Positions 55,438-64,000 of a stretch of DNA of 64,000 nucleotides are shown piece by piece. Under the pieces are notes generated by a model. It was given only the letters and a program-made list of their open reading frames with translations, was not told where the DNA came from and made no database searches. The DNA comes from Roseateles oligotrophus (GTDB taxonomy: Bacteria; Pseudomonadota; Gammaproteobacteria; Burkholderiales; Burkholderiaceae_C): the NCBI RefSeq assembly GCF_025717515.1, contig NZ_JAJIRN010000004.1, forward strand, positions 248,001-312,000, written 5' to 3'. Both the position numbers and the translations under genes were made by a program. The stretch's first letter is position 1. Each line of letters opens with the position of its first letter.

Positions 55438-56100
55438 TCAGGCCTTGACCGCCGCACCGGCGGCCTTCTGATTCTTGTCGGCCAGGGTCTTGATCAGGCC
55501 CTCGATGCCGTTGGCACCAATCTCCTGCGCAAAACTGTTGCGGTACTGGTCTGCCAACCAGATGCCCAGCACATTGACGTCAAAAATCGTCCACGCGCCG
55601 GAGACTTTCTCCAAACGGTAATCCAGTTGGATAGGGTCACCCTTGCCACGAATCTCAGTGCGCACCACCACCTCGGTGTCATCGGCGCTTGCACGCAGAG
55701 GCTTCAAGGCAATGGTCTGATCCTTCACCTGAGTCAAGGCACCGGCATAGGTTCGCACCAAAAGGGTCTTGAACTCGTCCTGCAAACGCCGTTGTTGCTC
55801 GGGCGTGGCCTGCCGCCAAAACCGCCCGACGGCCGACGCCGTCATGCGTTGGAAGTTCACATGGGGCATCACCTTGGTGTCAACCAGCAGAATGATTTTC
55901 TGCAGGTCACCGCCTTGAATCGCCTTGTCGGCCTTGACCGCCTCAATAGTCTCCAAGGACAACTGGCGAATCAACAAATCCGGCGCACTGGCATCTGCGG
56001 CCATGGCCGGCTTGCCCAAACCGACCGCAAAGGTCAGCGCCACAGACAGCAGACCCAAAGTCAAACCACGTTTGGAAAATTCACGTTTCGTCGCACTCAT
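55438..56100 (-). CDS. mlaC: periplasmic phospholipid shuttle MlaC
   Basis: A 220-residue periplasmic protein (Tol-Tol/MlaC family) carrying phospholipids between the outer-membrane MlaA and inner-membrane MlaFEDB. The signal peptide covers about residues 1-35, ending with AMAADASA. The mature fold has PHVNFQRMTASAVGRFWRQA, EFKTLLVRTYAGAL and the late FDVNVLGIWLADQYRNSF, all family marks. The ATG at 56098-56100 was chosen because AGAAAGAAAAG stands before it and the signal peptide starts there. The 75-bp gap to mlaA is the largest in the operon. Confidence 0.93.
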   Translation of the reverse strand: MSATKREFSKRGLTLGLLSVALTFAVGLGKPAMAADASAPDLLIRQLSLETIEAVKADKAIQGGDLQKIILLVDTKVMPHVNFQRMTASAVGRFWRQATPEQQRRLQDEFKTLLVRTYAGALTQVKDQTIALKPLRASADDTEVVVRTEIRGKGDPIQLDYRLEKVSGAWTIFDVNVLGIWLADQYRNSFAQEIGANGIEGLIKTLADKNQKAAGAAVKA

Positions 56101-56175
56101 CAGTTCTTTTCTTTCTAGTTTCAGCGGGCCAAGCCAAGCAACGCGCGGCCCCATGATTCGGTTCACCGAAATAAT

Positions 56176-56976
56176 TCAGGGCCCTGCCTGCGGGTTACTT
56201 TCTTCCTTCACGGTCGGGACCAGCACTTCGAACTCGTCATCGTCCCCGAGATTGCCGCGCCTTTGCAAAAAGGCGTCCCGGTAGAAGGTGTATTTGTCGA
56301 GCGCGATGCCTTCGAGCATCTCACTCGCACGCAAGAAATTGGAACGAGCGTTGATGGTCTGCAGGCTGTAAATCCCCACCTTGCTGGCGCCATCACGGAA
56401 AATAAACGACGGCGACGCTTGCCAATCAAACGGCATCGCCAGGGTATCGCGTACCGACGAAGGGCCGAACAGCGGCCAAACAATATAGGCGCCGGTGCCG
56501 GTACCCCAGCGGCCGAAGGTCTTGCCCATGTCTTCATTCTTGCGCTCCAAGCCGACCTCGGTGCCGATATCGATCAAGCCACCAAAACCCAGCGTCGAGT
56601 TGACGGCAAAGCGCATACCTTGCTCCACACTCGCCTTAAAGCGCCCTTGCAGAACCAAATTGACCGCCGTCCAAGCATCTCCCACATTGTTGAAAAAGTT
56701 ATCAACCGATTGCCGAATGGGGCCGGGCACGATATTGCTATAGACCGTCGCGACAGGTTTCAGGATATTCGCGTCCAAGGATTCATTGAAGGCAAAAACC
56801 TTGCGATTCCAGGGCTCCCAAGGGTCGAGCTTCTGACCGGGGCTGCCCGGCGCGCTGCGCATGCTGGCGCAGGCGCCCAAGGTCAGGGCGAGGCACAGCA
56901 GCAGCAATGCTCGGAAGAACAAGGACATGGGTGCGCGAGGGGGTAAATGGGTGCCCCTGGAGTCGCCAGCATTCAT
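56176..56976 (-). CDS. mlaA: outer-membrane lipoprotein MlaA (VacJ)
   Basis: A 266-residue lipoprotein that removes surface phospholipids from the outer membrane. The lipobox LGAC gives C36 from the first ATG or C20 from the internal ATG at 56926-56928, which starts a more normal signal peptide (MSLFFRALLLLCLAL). The first ATG overlaps the mlaD stop (ATGA). The family core is complete: LDPWEPWNRKVFAFNESLD, NFFNNVGDAWTAVN, STLGFGGLIDIGTEVGL and WGTGTGAYIVWPLFGPSSVRD. Unlike in Escherichia coli, mlaA is inside the mla operon, as usual in Burkholderiales. Confidence 0.93.
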   Translation of the reverse strand: MNAGDSRGTHLPPRAPMSLFFRALLLLCLALTLGACASMRSAPGSPGQKLDPWEPWNRKVFAFNESLDANILKPVATVYSNIVPGPIRQSVDNFFNNVGDAWTAVNLVLQGRFKASVEQGMRFAVNSTLGFGGLIDIGTEVGLERKNEDMGKTFGRWGTGTGAYIVWPLFGPSSVRDTLAMPFDWQASPSFIFRDGASKVGIYSLQTINARSNFLRASEMLEGIALDKYTFYRDAFLQRRGNLGDDDEFEVLVPTVKEESNPQAGP

Positions 56977-57461
56977 GGTTTTGACTCTCCCGAGGCAGTG
57001 CCGGACTCCGCTGCCTTGTTGTACAAGAATTGACCAATCAGATTTTCCAATACGATCGCCGACTGGGTCTGTTTGATTGCGTCACCGGCAGCCAGATTCT
57101 TCTCGTCCGCTCCGGCCTCCAAGCCAATGTACTGCTCGCCGAGCAAGCCAGCGGTCAAAATTTTCGCCGAACTGTCCTTCGGAAATACGACCTTCTTGTT
57201 CAAGCTGATCAAGACCTTGGCTTGAAAAGTCTTGTCGTCAAAGGTGATTGACTCAACCCGCCCGATCACGACACCGGCGCTTTTGACCGAGGCGCGGCTT
57301 TTCAGGCCGCCAATATTGTCGAACTTGGCGCTGACTTGATAAGTTTCGTCGAAATTCAGGCTCAGCAGATTGCCTGCTTTCAGGGCCAGAAACAACAGCG
57401 CAGCCCCGCCCAAAAGCACAAAAAATCCAACTGCCGCGTCATGCCTTGAGGCTTGTTGCAT
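56973..57461 (-). CDS. mlaD: MCE-domain phospholipid transporter subunit MlaD
   Basis: A 162-residue inner-membrane-anchored protein with one MCE domain. A membrane segment at about 12-33 (AAVGFFVLLGGAALLFLAL) precedes the MCE domain at about 38-115, with YQVSAKFDNIGGLKSRASVK, VVIGRVESI and the pore loop GLLGEQYIGLE. It forms a hexameric ring that passes lipid to MlaE. The ATG at 57459-57461 has GGAG six bases before it; a TTG four codons upstream is an alternative. The C-terminus is short, with a Ser/Gly tail. Confidence 0.92.
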   Translation of the reverse strand: MQQASRHDAAVGFFVLLGGAALLFLALKAGNLLSLNFDETYQVSAKFDNIGGLKSRASVKSAGVVIGRVESITFDDKTFQAKVLISLNKKVVFPKDSSAKILTAGLLGEQYIGLEAGADEKNLAAGDAIKQTQSAIVLENLIGQFLYNKAAESGTASGESKP

Positions 57462-57486
57462 GCTCAACTCCAAATTCCAATAGATA

Positions 57487-58275
57487 CTAAATAGCGAACA
57501 TCATGGCGGTCAGCACAAAGTCGAATGCCAGCACCGCCAAAGATGAAACCACCACCGTGCGCGTGGTCGCTTGAGCCACGCCTTCGGGCGTCGGTTTGCA
57601 GCCATAACCTTGCTGCAGCGCGACAAAGGTCACCGTCAAGCCAAACACCAAGCTCTTGATGACGCCGTTACCGACATCGGCCCACACATCAACGCCGCCC
57701 TGCATCTGCGACCAGAATGAGCCGTTATCGATGCCGATCAGCACCACGGCAACCAACCATCCACCAATCACACCGATGGCAGAGAACAGGGCCGCCAACA
57801 AAGGCATCGCGATCAGCCCGCCCCAGAAGCGCGGCGCCAGGACGCGCGTCAGCGGGTCAACAGCCATCATCTCCATCGCCGTCAATTGCTCGCCGGCCTT
57901 CATCAAGCCAATCTCGGCCGTCAATGAAGTGCCGGCACGCCCGGCAAACAACAAAGCCGCTACCACCGGGCCCAATTCCCGCACCAAGCTGAGCGCCACC
58001 AACAAGCCCACCGCCTCCGCCGAACCATATCGCTGCAACGTGTAATAGCCCTGCAACGCCAGCACAAAACCCACAAACAAGCCGGCCACGCCGATCAAGG
58101 ACACCGAATGGTTGCCAAGAAAAAACACCTGGTCCCGCACCAAACCAAAACGCAAAAGGCTTTGTGGCAAACGCGCCAAAATTTGCAGAAACAAGCGGGT
58201 CGCCGCGCCAATATCGGTCAGCTTGAGCCGCAAGGACCGGCCAATGCTGGCTAGTTTGAGTGGAATTATCGTCAT
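57487..58275 (-). CDS. mlaE: phospholipid ABC transporter permease MlaE
   Basis: A 262-residue permease of the MlaE/YrbE family with five or so membrane helices. Conserved parts are GFVLALQGYYTLQRYGS, the coupling region REL-GPVVAALLFAGRAGTSLTAE, and EQLTAMEMMAVDPLTRVLAP. It works with MlaF, MlaD and MlaB in the inner membrane. The start ATG overlaps the mlaF stop (ATGA at 58272-58275). Chain length is normal. Confidence 0.93.
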   Translation of the reverse strand: MTIIPLKLASIGRSLRLKLTDIGAATRLFLQILARLPQSLLRFGLVRDQVFFLGNHSVSLIGVAGLFVGFVLALQGYYTLQRYGSAEAVGLLVALSLVRELGPVVAALLFAGRAGTSLTAEIGLMKAGEQLTAMEMMAVDPLTRVLAPRFWGGLIAMPLLAALFSAIGVIGGWLVAVVLIGIDNGSFWSQMQGGVDVWADVGNGVIKSLVFGLTVTFVALQQGYGCKPTPEGVAQATTRTVVVSSLAVLAFDFVLTAMMFAI

Positions 58276-59108
58276 GCGCGCGCACCCAAACCAAAGTCAT
58301 CCACCACGGAACAGGCCGGCTGATGGAAATGCACCGGCCCCTCGGGTTCGGCGCCTACAAATTGCCGAACCAGCGGATCTTCGCTGCGCCGCAATTCGTC
58401 CGGTGTGCCCTGCGCCACCACGCGGCCATTGGCGATCATGGCAACCTCATCGGCGATTGCAAAAGTTTCGTGCAAATCATGCGAAACGATGATGCTGGTC
58501 AGGCCCAGGGCATCATTCAAATCGCGGATCAATCTGGCGGCCACGCCGAGCGAGATCGGGTCGAGGCCGGCAAAGGGCTCGTCATAAAGCACCAAATCGG
58601 GATCGAGGGCGATCGCTCGCGCCAGCGCCACACGACGCGCCATGCCGCCGGAAATTTCAGACGGCATCAAGTCACGCGCACCGCGCAGACCGACCGCGTT
58701 GAGTTTCATCAGCACCAAGTCGCGAATCATGGTTTCGGGCAATTTGGTGTGCTCACGCAGCGGGAAGGCGACGTTTTCGAACACCGACAAATCGGTGAAC
58801 AAGGCCCCGAATTGAAACAACATACCCATCCGACGCCGCACGGCGTAGAGATCGGTGAGGTTCAATGGGGCAATATCCTGGCCATCAAACAAAACCTCCC
58901 CCTTGAGCGGGCGAATCTGCCGGCCCAACAGACGCAGAACAGTGGTCTTGCCACCGCCCGAAGTGCCAATCAACGCCAGCACCTTGCCGCGCGGCACCTT
59001 TAGATTGACCCGCTCCAGGATCACCCGATCGCCGTAGCCGCAGGTGACGTCGCGCAATTCAACCAAGGGTTCGGCTTGAGCAATAAACGAAGTGGGATTT
59101 ACGGCCAT
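58272..59108 (-). CDS. mlaF: phospholipid ABC transporter ATPase MlaF
   Basis: A 278-residue ABC ATPase. Walker A is GTSGGGKTT, the signature EISGGMARRVALARA and Walker B DLVLYDEPFAGLDP, with the switch His in VSHDLHE. The MlaF mark is the FQFGALFTDLSVFENVAFPL region. A C-terminal extension of about 25 residues (PVHFHQPACSVVDDFGLGARA) is longer than in Escherichia coli, where this tail inserts into the partner subunit. The ATG at 59106-59108 was chosen by alignment. It opens the operon; the promoter should lie in 59109-59194. Confidence 0.93.
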   Translation of the reverse strand: MAVNPTSFIAQAEPLVELRDVTCGYGDRVILERVNLKVPRGKVLALIGTSGGGKTTVLRLLGRQIRPLKGEVLFDGQDIAPLNLTDLYAVRRRMGMLFQFGALFTDLSVFENVAFPLREHTKLPETMIRDLVLMKLNAVGLRGARDLMPSEISGGMARRVALARAIALDPDLVLYDEPFAGLDPISLGVAARLIRDLNDALGLTSIIVSHDLHETFAIADEVAMIANGRVVAQGTPDELRRSEDPLVRQFVGAEPEGPVHFHQPACSVVDDFGLGARA

Positions 59109-59194
59109 GAGCCTTTTGGGGCGGGCCGAGAGCCCGAACGTCAAAAAGGGCACATCATAGGGGAAACACCGAGCGGGCGCCGAGACCGTTCACA

Positions 59195-59854
59195 CTACCT
59201 CGGGCCGCCTTTGGCTTTCGCCGACGGATCGGCATCGAAATTCACCTCGATGCGAATTTTCGATTTCACTTGCTCGCCGTTCAATTGGCCCGGCGCAAAG
59301 CTGGCGCCAAGAAAGGCCTGGCGTGCCAGATCGCGCAAACCCTCGGGAAGCCCGCGCCCTTCTGGCTCGACCCGCTGCACGAGTCCCTGCTCGTCGATAT
59401 AGAGCGTCAAAACTTCGTTGAAGTGGCCGGTCCACAGGCCGTCATCTGGCCAAACCAAAGCGACAGGCGCCCGCAAAATCGGCGGCACCGTGAGGCGTGG
59501 CCTTGGGATGTAGCCGCTCTCATCACCCTCCGGCAAAGACGGCATTGGCGAACGGTCGAACATAGCCAAGTCAGACTCATCCCAGGGCAACATCTGCGGC
59601 GCCAGACTCGGCGCGACCGGAATAGGGCCCATCAAGAGCAAGGGAGGCACCTCTGCCCGCCCCCCCGCAGCGGATGTACCAGAACCTACGGGTTGCGGCG
59701 GCGCAAGCATGCGCATTGCCAGCGCAGGTCTAGCGGCACGGTCCCGCGACGGCGACCAATTGTGCGGCGGCGCCCAAGCGCTCAGCACCAGCAAGCCATG
59801 CGCCGAAATTGAGCCCACCAAGCAGACCAGCAAGCCGGCAACTTGGTGTTTCAT
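59195..59854 (-). CDS. TonB-like C-terminal-domain protein coupled to pilY1
   Basis: A 219-residue protein with one N-terminal hydrophobic segment (about 5-27) and a proline-rich middle (about 40-130). The C-terminal domain resembles a TonB fold: NEVLTLYIDEQGLVQRVE, LRDLARQAFLGASFAPGQLNGEQVKSKIRIEVNF. No ExbBD genes are near. It starts a few bases after the pilY1 stop (TAATGATG), so it is translated with pilY1. GGAG suits the second ATG (59854) better than the first (59857). A role in pilus assembly or surface energy transfer is a guess; a TonB-like anchor is the best family call. Confidence 0.7.
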   Translation of the reverse strand: MKHQVAGLLVCLVGSISAHGLLVLSAWAPPHNWSPSRDRAARPALAMRMLAPPQPVGSGTSAAGGRAEVPPLLLMGPIPVAPSLAPQMLPWDESDLAMFDRSPMPSLPEGDESGYIPRPRLTVPPILRAPVALVWPDDGLWTGHFNEVLTLYIDEQGLVQRVEPEGRGLPEGLRDLARQAFLGASFAPGQLNGEQVKSKIRIEVNFDADPSAKAKGGPR

Positions 59855-59856
59855 CA

Positions 59857-62800
59857 TTACTCCAGCAATTCGCGCCATGAACTGCGGCGGGCAACGCCCG
59901 CAGCTGTCGCCGAGGGATCAACCGTCTTCGCTTCGGGCTGAGAAGCATCGGTCTTGGTCACGATGGTGACGCCGGTGCCCTTGCCCAGTTGCACCGTACT
60001 CAGGCCGGCGACCATGGAACTAAGTGCCCCCGCCTTGCCCTTGCCGGTGACTACATTCAGCTGGTAGACCCAGGATGTGCCGCCGCCTGCATCGGTGCAA
60101 TCGGTGGCGCTAGAGCCAGGCACATTGCCGGCCGCTGTCAAGGTATTGAAGGCCAGCTGCATATCGATATTGATGCGCTCGTGGTCCGACATCAGATCGA
60201 CGTACCAGCCATTCTTGACACTCCAGTCGACCGGATTGGCGGCGTCAACGGTGCGCACACTGCCGCTGGTCACAATGGTCTGCGCCACCAAGGTGCCGCC
60301 GCCACGTGCATCGCCTAGCCCGGTTTCGGCCAAGGCGTCCTTGAGCGCATAAATACTCTGCCGCCCGCTGCTGCTTACGTCGCTGGTCCCCAGATACTGA
60401 CCGGTGCCCACATAGACCACCACCTGTTTGCTGCCGTTGGCGATGATTTCGGCCAGCATCGGTTGGGTCGTGATCGGCTGAGGAGTCCCGCCCACCAAGA
60501 GTTGAGCGAGCTTGAGTGCGCCACTCTTGGGCTCGAGCAAATCATCGATATCGAAGCGCCAGACATTGCCGAGCAAATCGCCGCCGTAAAAGCGCGTCGC
60601 CAGATTCTCGCCCTCGGCATCGATCCAGGCATTGATCTTGCCCAAGCCACTGGGGCTTCCGGGCGAGCCGACGCCGGTGCTGACCGTTTTCAGCAAGGCG
60701 CCGCTATAGGCGTCGAGCACAAACAAATGGCCCTCGCCGTCGGCATTGTTATAACCGGACGAAAACGCCACTACCCAGGTGCCATCCTTGCGCTTGGTGA
60801 TCACCGGGTTGCCGTAGCTCAAACCCAGCTTGGAATCCGTGAACTCCCACAGCGCCACCGGTGCCTCGGGGTCGGTCACGTCCAAAGCGTAATAGCCCTT
60901 GCCGCCGGCATTCAGCCCGCCGATCAGGATCGTCTTCCAGGCGCCACCGACAAAGACATCGGCCGCCGTCGGCGTGGCATCGACAAAGAATAGATGCTTT
61001 GACTCGTAATATTGATCGCCCAGCCTATAGAGGTTGGCCATCACCGACTTGGGAAAATAGGCCCAACGTTCTTGCCCCCCGCCGTCGTCCTTCTTGCTGG
61101 CATTGAAAGCATGGAGCATGCCGTCATTGGCGCCCACATACAGAGTCGGTGCGCGGCTCGCCTGCGCCGTCTTGTAGCTCGCGTAGCCATTCTCGGTGTA
61201 AGGGAAACCTGGTTTGCCAACGAAGACCGGCGAGGAGTTGACGATATCCCCCAGCACCGAAGTCCGGGTGCGATATTGGCTTTGCGCCTGGCCCCGCAAG
61301 AAGCTGACCATATTCGCGCCCGAATTGATTGCTGCCGCAGCGTCCGTCGTCAGGCCGGTGCATTGAGTCAGGGCAGGCGACTTGCTGCAGGCATTGTCAA
61401 AATAGCCGGTCATGCTGTCGGCAGTCAGATTCGCATAGGTGAATTCGCGCAGGCTGCCACCGTTGCCCGATCCGGGCTTGAAATAATAGATCTTGCGGAC
61501 CGTCGAAGGCGACAGTTGCGCTTTGGCCGACCAGTCCGCCAAGTCAACCGGTTTTCCGTCGGCGCCTGTCGCCGAGGTTTGCACCGCGCCCGTATTGACA
61601 TCGATCTTGTAGGCTAATAGGTCGCCGGTCCATTCGGACGATTTGAATTGGGCGATAAAGACCCCGTTGTCGCCCTCGACCGGCTGCAAGGTGCTGGTCG
61701 CTGCCGCTGAAGAAGCACCCAACACCGCCTTAATTGAACTCAAGGCCGCGGCCAGACTTGAAGCCAAGGTCGCGGGATTGGTGGCGCTGAAATAGTGGCC
61801 GCGCCCATTCACCGCAGCATGCCAGAGGTCGTCGATATTGACCGCCCCAGCGTTGTTTCCGGGCGCGGGCCAGTTCTTACTGATTCCGCTTAAATCTTTA
61901 TAGTCACCGGAAGTTTGGGACTCGTAATTGGGGTCGTACTTGAGCGTGCCATTCATGCCCAGACTCAAGGTATAGGTGGTCATGTGCTGCCAGGTGGCGT
62001 CGTCCTTGCCCAAGGCCGAGACATCGTTTTCACACACCGATTTATCCAAGGCACCGGTGCAATTGTTGAGCGCCGAGTCGCGCAGATCGGTTTTGTAGTA
62101 ATACATCGCCACATCGGCCAAGGTGTCGGCGGTCCCGCCGGAATTGGTGGTGGTCACGGTGGTGGTCTTGGCACCGACCACGACCACGGCGGCGGCGCTG
62201 CTGACGTCGGGCGGTGCATCGTTAGAGATGGTTTTGCTGACGACCGGGTCGGTCACAACATTGGTCTTGCTTGCGCCGCTGACAGAGGTTGATGCAGTTG
62301 TTGCAGTTGTTCCAAGGACGCAGCCGCTGAGTTGGACGGCCGCACCGCTATTGATCCAGGGTGTGAAGTCATTGGCACCAGCCACGGGAAGGGAGTTGCT
62401 GACCGAAGGCGTCGGCGAAGTCGTGTTGTCACTGACCGTTTGAGTACTGTTGGTTACGGTACCCGACGTTGTGTTGTCCGAGCTTTGCACCCCATCGAGC
62501 ACGATGACCGTGTGTGTCCACGGAGTTGACGTGATCAAGTTCTGAACCAAGGTACGAACCGGCAACGTCACCGTCGTTTGGGTGGAAGTCGAGGTCGTCC
62601 GTTCATCCCGGGTTTGCGACTGTTCCTGTTGCTTTCCATACCCCGAAGGGCATCCGCTGGATGACTGACCAGAGACACCATAGGACCCGAACGAAGGTGC
62701 CGTCGGGTTGCCACTTACCGGCTTGGGAAATGTATAGCTGAAGGAATTTCTGTCTATCTTGGTGATCTGGAACGCCCCGTTAAAGACCGTCGGCGTGATG

Positions 62801-64000
62801 CCACTGAGCGTAATCCAGTCTCCTGTGCTGAAGCCGTGGTTTGACGAGGTATCGACCGTTGCTGTGCAACTGGCCGAACCGCAACTGACTGTAATTTTCG
62901 AATTATTCTTGGTGTTATAGCTATCCACCGTTGAGGGAATCACGGATTTGACGATTTGCGTCCAACCTGTGACCGGCGTATGCGTGGTGGTCGCGTCGGT
63001 GACCGTCTTGGTCGTCGTCGTTATCGTCGTGCGCCGCACCGTCGACGTCACCGTCCACTTTTCAGTCGTCGTCGTGGTCGAAGTGCCGCCGTCATACATC
63101 GGCCGTGCAGTGCCGCCGCCATCCTGCTGGCCGACCGAGGTCAGGCCATCCAATTTCAAAGGCCCAAAACCGCTGCCTTCCGCATTGGTGTTCCAGTAGC
63201 CATCGGTCGAGAGAATAGTGAAATTCTTCTGGCAGGAGTACTGCACCGGGTCATAGGTCTGATCGGCCGCGGCCTTGGCGTAATAGCGCCCCGCCTTGGA
63301 GAGCGCGGCCCGCAAGGGTGTGTAGCCACCTGGAACAGCTCCGTTGATCTTGCTGTAGAAGGTTTCCTTCTGTTTGGCACTGAAATCTTTGATATCCAGG
63401 AAGTCCGTCGAACTGGTGACCGAGTCCTGCAAGATGGTGCTGAAACCGACCCGGTATTTGTCATCCAGATCCTTGAACGCAAGCGTCAGGCTGGTCTTCA
63501 TCATCAGCATGCGGGTGCTGTAACTGGCGGCCCAATCCGCATAACGCGCCGCCTCAGCAGATCCCGGCGTAACGATATTGGCGGTGAATACGCCTTTGCC
63601 GATGCTGTCGGTGATCTTGCTGCTGCACTCTTGGTAGAACACGGATTTTGTATCGAGAACGTTGCCTGGATATAGGTAATCCAAGGCCGTTTGACTGCCC
63701 GTATAGGTGTAGTAAACATTGCTCAACTTGTTGTTGCCGCTGGCGCCTACGGCCAGGGTCACGGCCGAGCCGCTGCCCACATAGAGCGTAGTGCCCAATG
63801 TACCGCTGCCCACAGCCATCGCCACGTCGACCTCCAGCACGCCGCTGGTGGAGTTCCAGGTTTTGACCTTGCCCACCATGAACTTGCTGGTGGAGCTGCT
63901 GCCATACAGCGTCACCACCATGCCGGGGAAATACCAACTGGCCGTCTTGCTGCTGGAGCTGACGGTCACCTTCACCGTACCCGTACCCACCATGCCCAAA
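59857..64000 (-). CDS. pilY1: PilY1-type pilus-tip adhesin, 5' part outside window
   Basis: The C-terminal 1380 residues of a very large protein; the start lies beyond 64000. The C-terminal half has the PilC/PilY1 beta-propeller: SVLGDIVNSSPVFVGKPGFP, TLYVGANDGMLHAFNA, YYALDVTDPEAPVALWEFTD, GNPVITKRKDGTWVVAFSSGYNN with the acidic loop NNADGEG, and GGDLLGNVWRFDID. The N-terminal part holds a VWA-like region (SRMLMMKTSLTLAFKDLDDK and ILSTDGYWN). Between them is a Thr/Ser-rich insert of about 300 residues. PilY1 caps the type IV pilus, aiding adhesion and assembly. The chain is unusually long but open throughout. Confidence 0.9.
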   Translation of the reverse strand, partial: LGMVGTGTVKVTVSSSSKTASWYFPGMVVTLYGSSSTSKFMVGKVKTWNSTSGVLEVDVAMAVGSGTLGTTLYVGSGSAVTLAVGASGNNKLSNVYYTYTGSQTALDYLYPGNVLDTKSVFYQECSSKITDSIGKGVFTANIVTPGSAEAARYADWAASYSTRMLMMKTSLTLAFKDLDDKYRVGFSTILQDSVTSSTDFLDIKDFSAKQKETFYSKINGAVPGGYTPLRAALSKAGRYYAKAAADQTYDPVQYSCQKNFTILSTDGYWNTNAEGSGFGPLKLDGLTSVGQQDGGGTARPMYDGGTSTTTTTEKWTVTSTVRRTTITTTTKTVTDATTTHTPVTGWTQIVKSVIPSTVDSYNTKNNSKITVSCGSASCTATVDTSSNHGFSTGDWITLSGITPTVFNGAFQITKIDRNSFSYTFPKPVSGNPTAPSFGSYGVSGQSSSGCPSGYGKQQEQSQTRDERTTSTSTQTTVTLPVRTLVQNLITSTPWTHTVIVLDGVQSSDNTTSGTVTNSTQTVSDNTTSPTPSVSNSLPVAGANDFTPWINSGAAVQLSGCVLGTTATTASTSVSGASKTNVVTDPVVSKTISNDAPPDVSSAAAVVVVGAKTTTVTTTNSGGTADTLADVAMYYYKTDLRDSALNNCTGALDKSVCENDVSALGKDDATWQHMTTYTLSLGMNGTLKYDPNYESQTSGDYKDLSGISKNWPAPGNNAGAVNIDDLWHAAVNGRGHYFSATNPATLASSLAAALSSIKAVLGASSAAATSTLQPVEGDNGVFIAQFKSSEWTGDLLAYKIDVNTGAVQTSATGADGKPVDLADWSAKAQLSPSTVRKIYYFKPGSGNGGSLREFTYANLTADSMTGYFDNACSKSPALTQCTGLTTDAAAAINSGANMVSFLRGQAQSQYRTRTSVLGDIVNSSPVFVGKPGFPYTENGYASYKTAQASRAPTLYVGANDGMLHAFNASKKDDGGGQERWAYFPKSVMANLYRLGDQYYESKHLFFVDATPTAADVFVGGAWKTILIGGLNAGGKGYYALDVTDPEAPVALWEFTDSKLGLSYGNPVITKRKDGTWVVAFSSGYNNADGEGHLFVLDAYSGALLKTVSTGVGSPGSPSGLGKINAWIDAEGENLATRFYGGDLLGNVWRFDIDDLLEPKSGALKLAQLLVGGTPQPITTQPMLAEIIANGSKQVVVYVGTGQYLGTSDVSSSGRQSIYALKDALAETGLGDARGGGTLVAQTIVTSGSVRTVDAANPVDWSVKNGWYVDLMSDHERINIDMQLAFNTLTAAGNVPGSSATDCTDAGGGTSWVYQLNVVTGKGKAGALSSMVAGLSTVQLGKGTGVTIVTKTDASQPEAKTVDPSATAAGVARRSSWRELLE
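62120..63090 (-). repeat. Thr/Ser-rich low-complexity insert in pilY1
   Basis: This part of pilY1 codes for long runs of Thr, Ser and Val (for example STTTTTEKWTVTSTV and TTTTKTVTD). The coding strand is correspondingly rich in AC-type codons. It flanks a compact module at about 62690-62905. It looks like a flexible stalk or spacer. Confidence 0.7.

Overview
The window is a GC-rich chromosomal segment, densely coded on both strands. I infer a betaproteobacterium of the order Burkholderiales (Roseateles/Rubrivivax/Paucibacter-like). The reasons are the glutamate transporter set, the beta-oxidation operon, the type IV pilus cluster running into coaE-zapD-yacG, the zwf-hexR/tal-pgi divergon, and the mlaFEDACB order. 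There are no rRNA or tRNA genes, CRISPR arrays, transposases or phage genes that I can support.

Layout. 1-5639: a truncated SDR oxidoreductase divergent from a LysR regulator, then a gltIJKL-type glutamate/aspartate ABC importer read leftward with a HypT-like LysR gene upstream. 5666-7991: an Atm1-type ABC exporter divergent from a YciA-like thioesterase. 7975-16176: a leftward fatty-acid beta-oxidation operon (TetR regulator, acyl-CoA dehydrogenase, DUF2147 protein, fused hydroxyacyl-CoA dehydrogenase/hydratase, thiolase, DUF1569 lipoprotein, enoyl-CoA hydratase) with a palindromic candidate operator ahead of tetR. 16379-17512: an HNH nuclease and a glycine-zipper lipoprotein. 17513-18027: a gene-free stretch.

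18028-36983 is the most striking part: a complete chemosensory operon. It encodes a CheZ-like protein, CheY, a STAS protein, CheA, four tandem methyl-accepting chemotaxis proteins, CheW, CheR, CheD and CheB. The four receptors share a nearly identical signalling end and each carries three copies of one PAS module, spaced 131 codons apart in three of them. Only the N-terminal sensor differs. Long identical DNA tracts between different pairs of copies indicate patchwork gene conversion. Next comes a signalling locus (36987-43548): a single-domain response regulator divergent from a PhnD-like binding protein and two membrane histidine kinases with related C-terminal halves.

43689-49362 holds pilB-pilC-pilD-coaE-zapD-yacG. 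49351-55106 is sugar-phosphate metabolism: a HAD phosphatase, pgi and tal leftward, and zwf and hexR rightward. The tal/zwf spacer carries two similar palindromes that could be HexR operators. 55111-59108 is the leftward mlaFEDACB operon for phospholipid retrograde transport. The window ends with a TonB-like protein coupled to the 3' part of a large pilY1 gene that contains a threonine-rich insert. The chemosensory operon has no flagellar genes beside it; with pilus genes on the same strand downstream, a role in twitching is possible but not shown.
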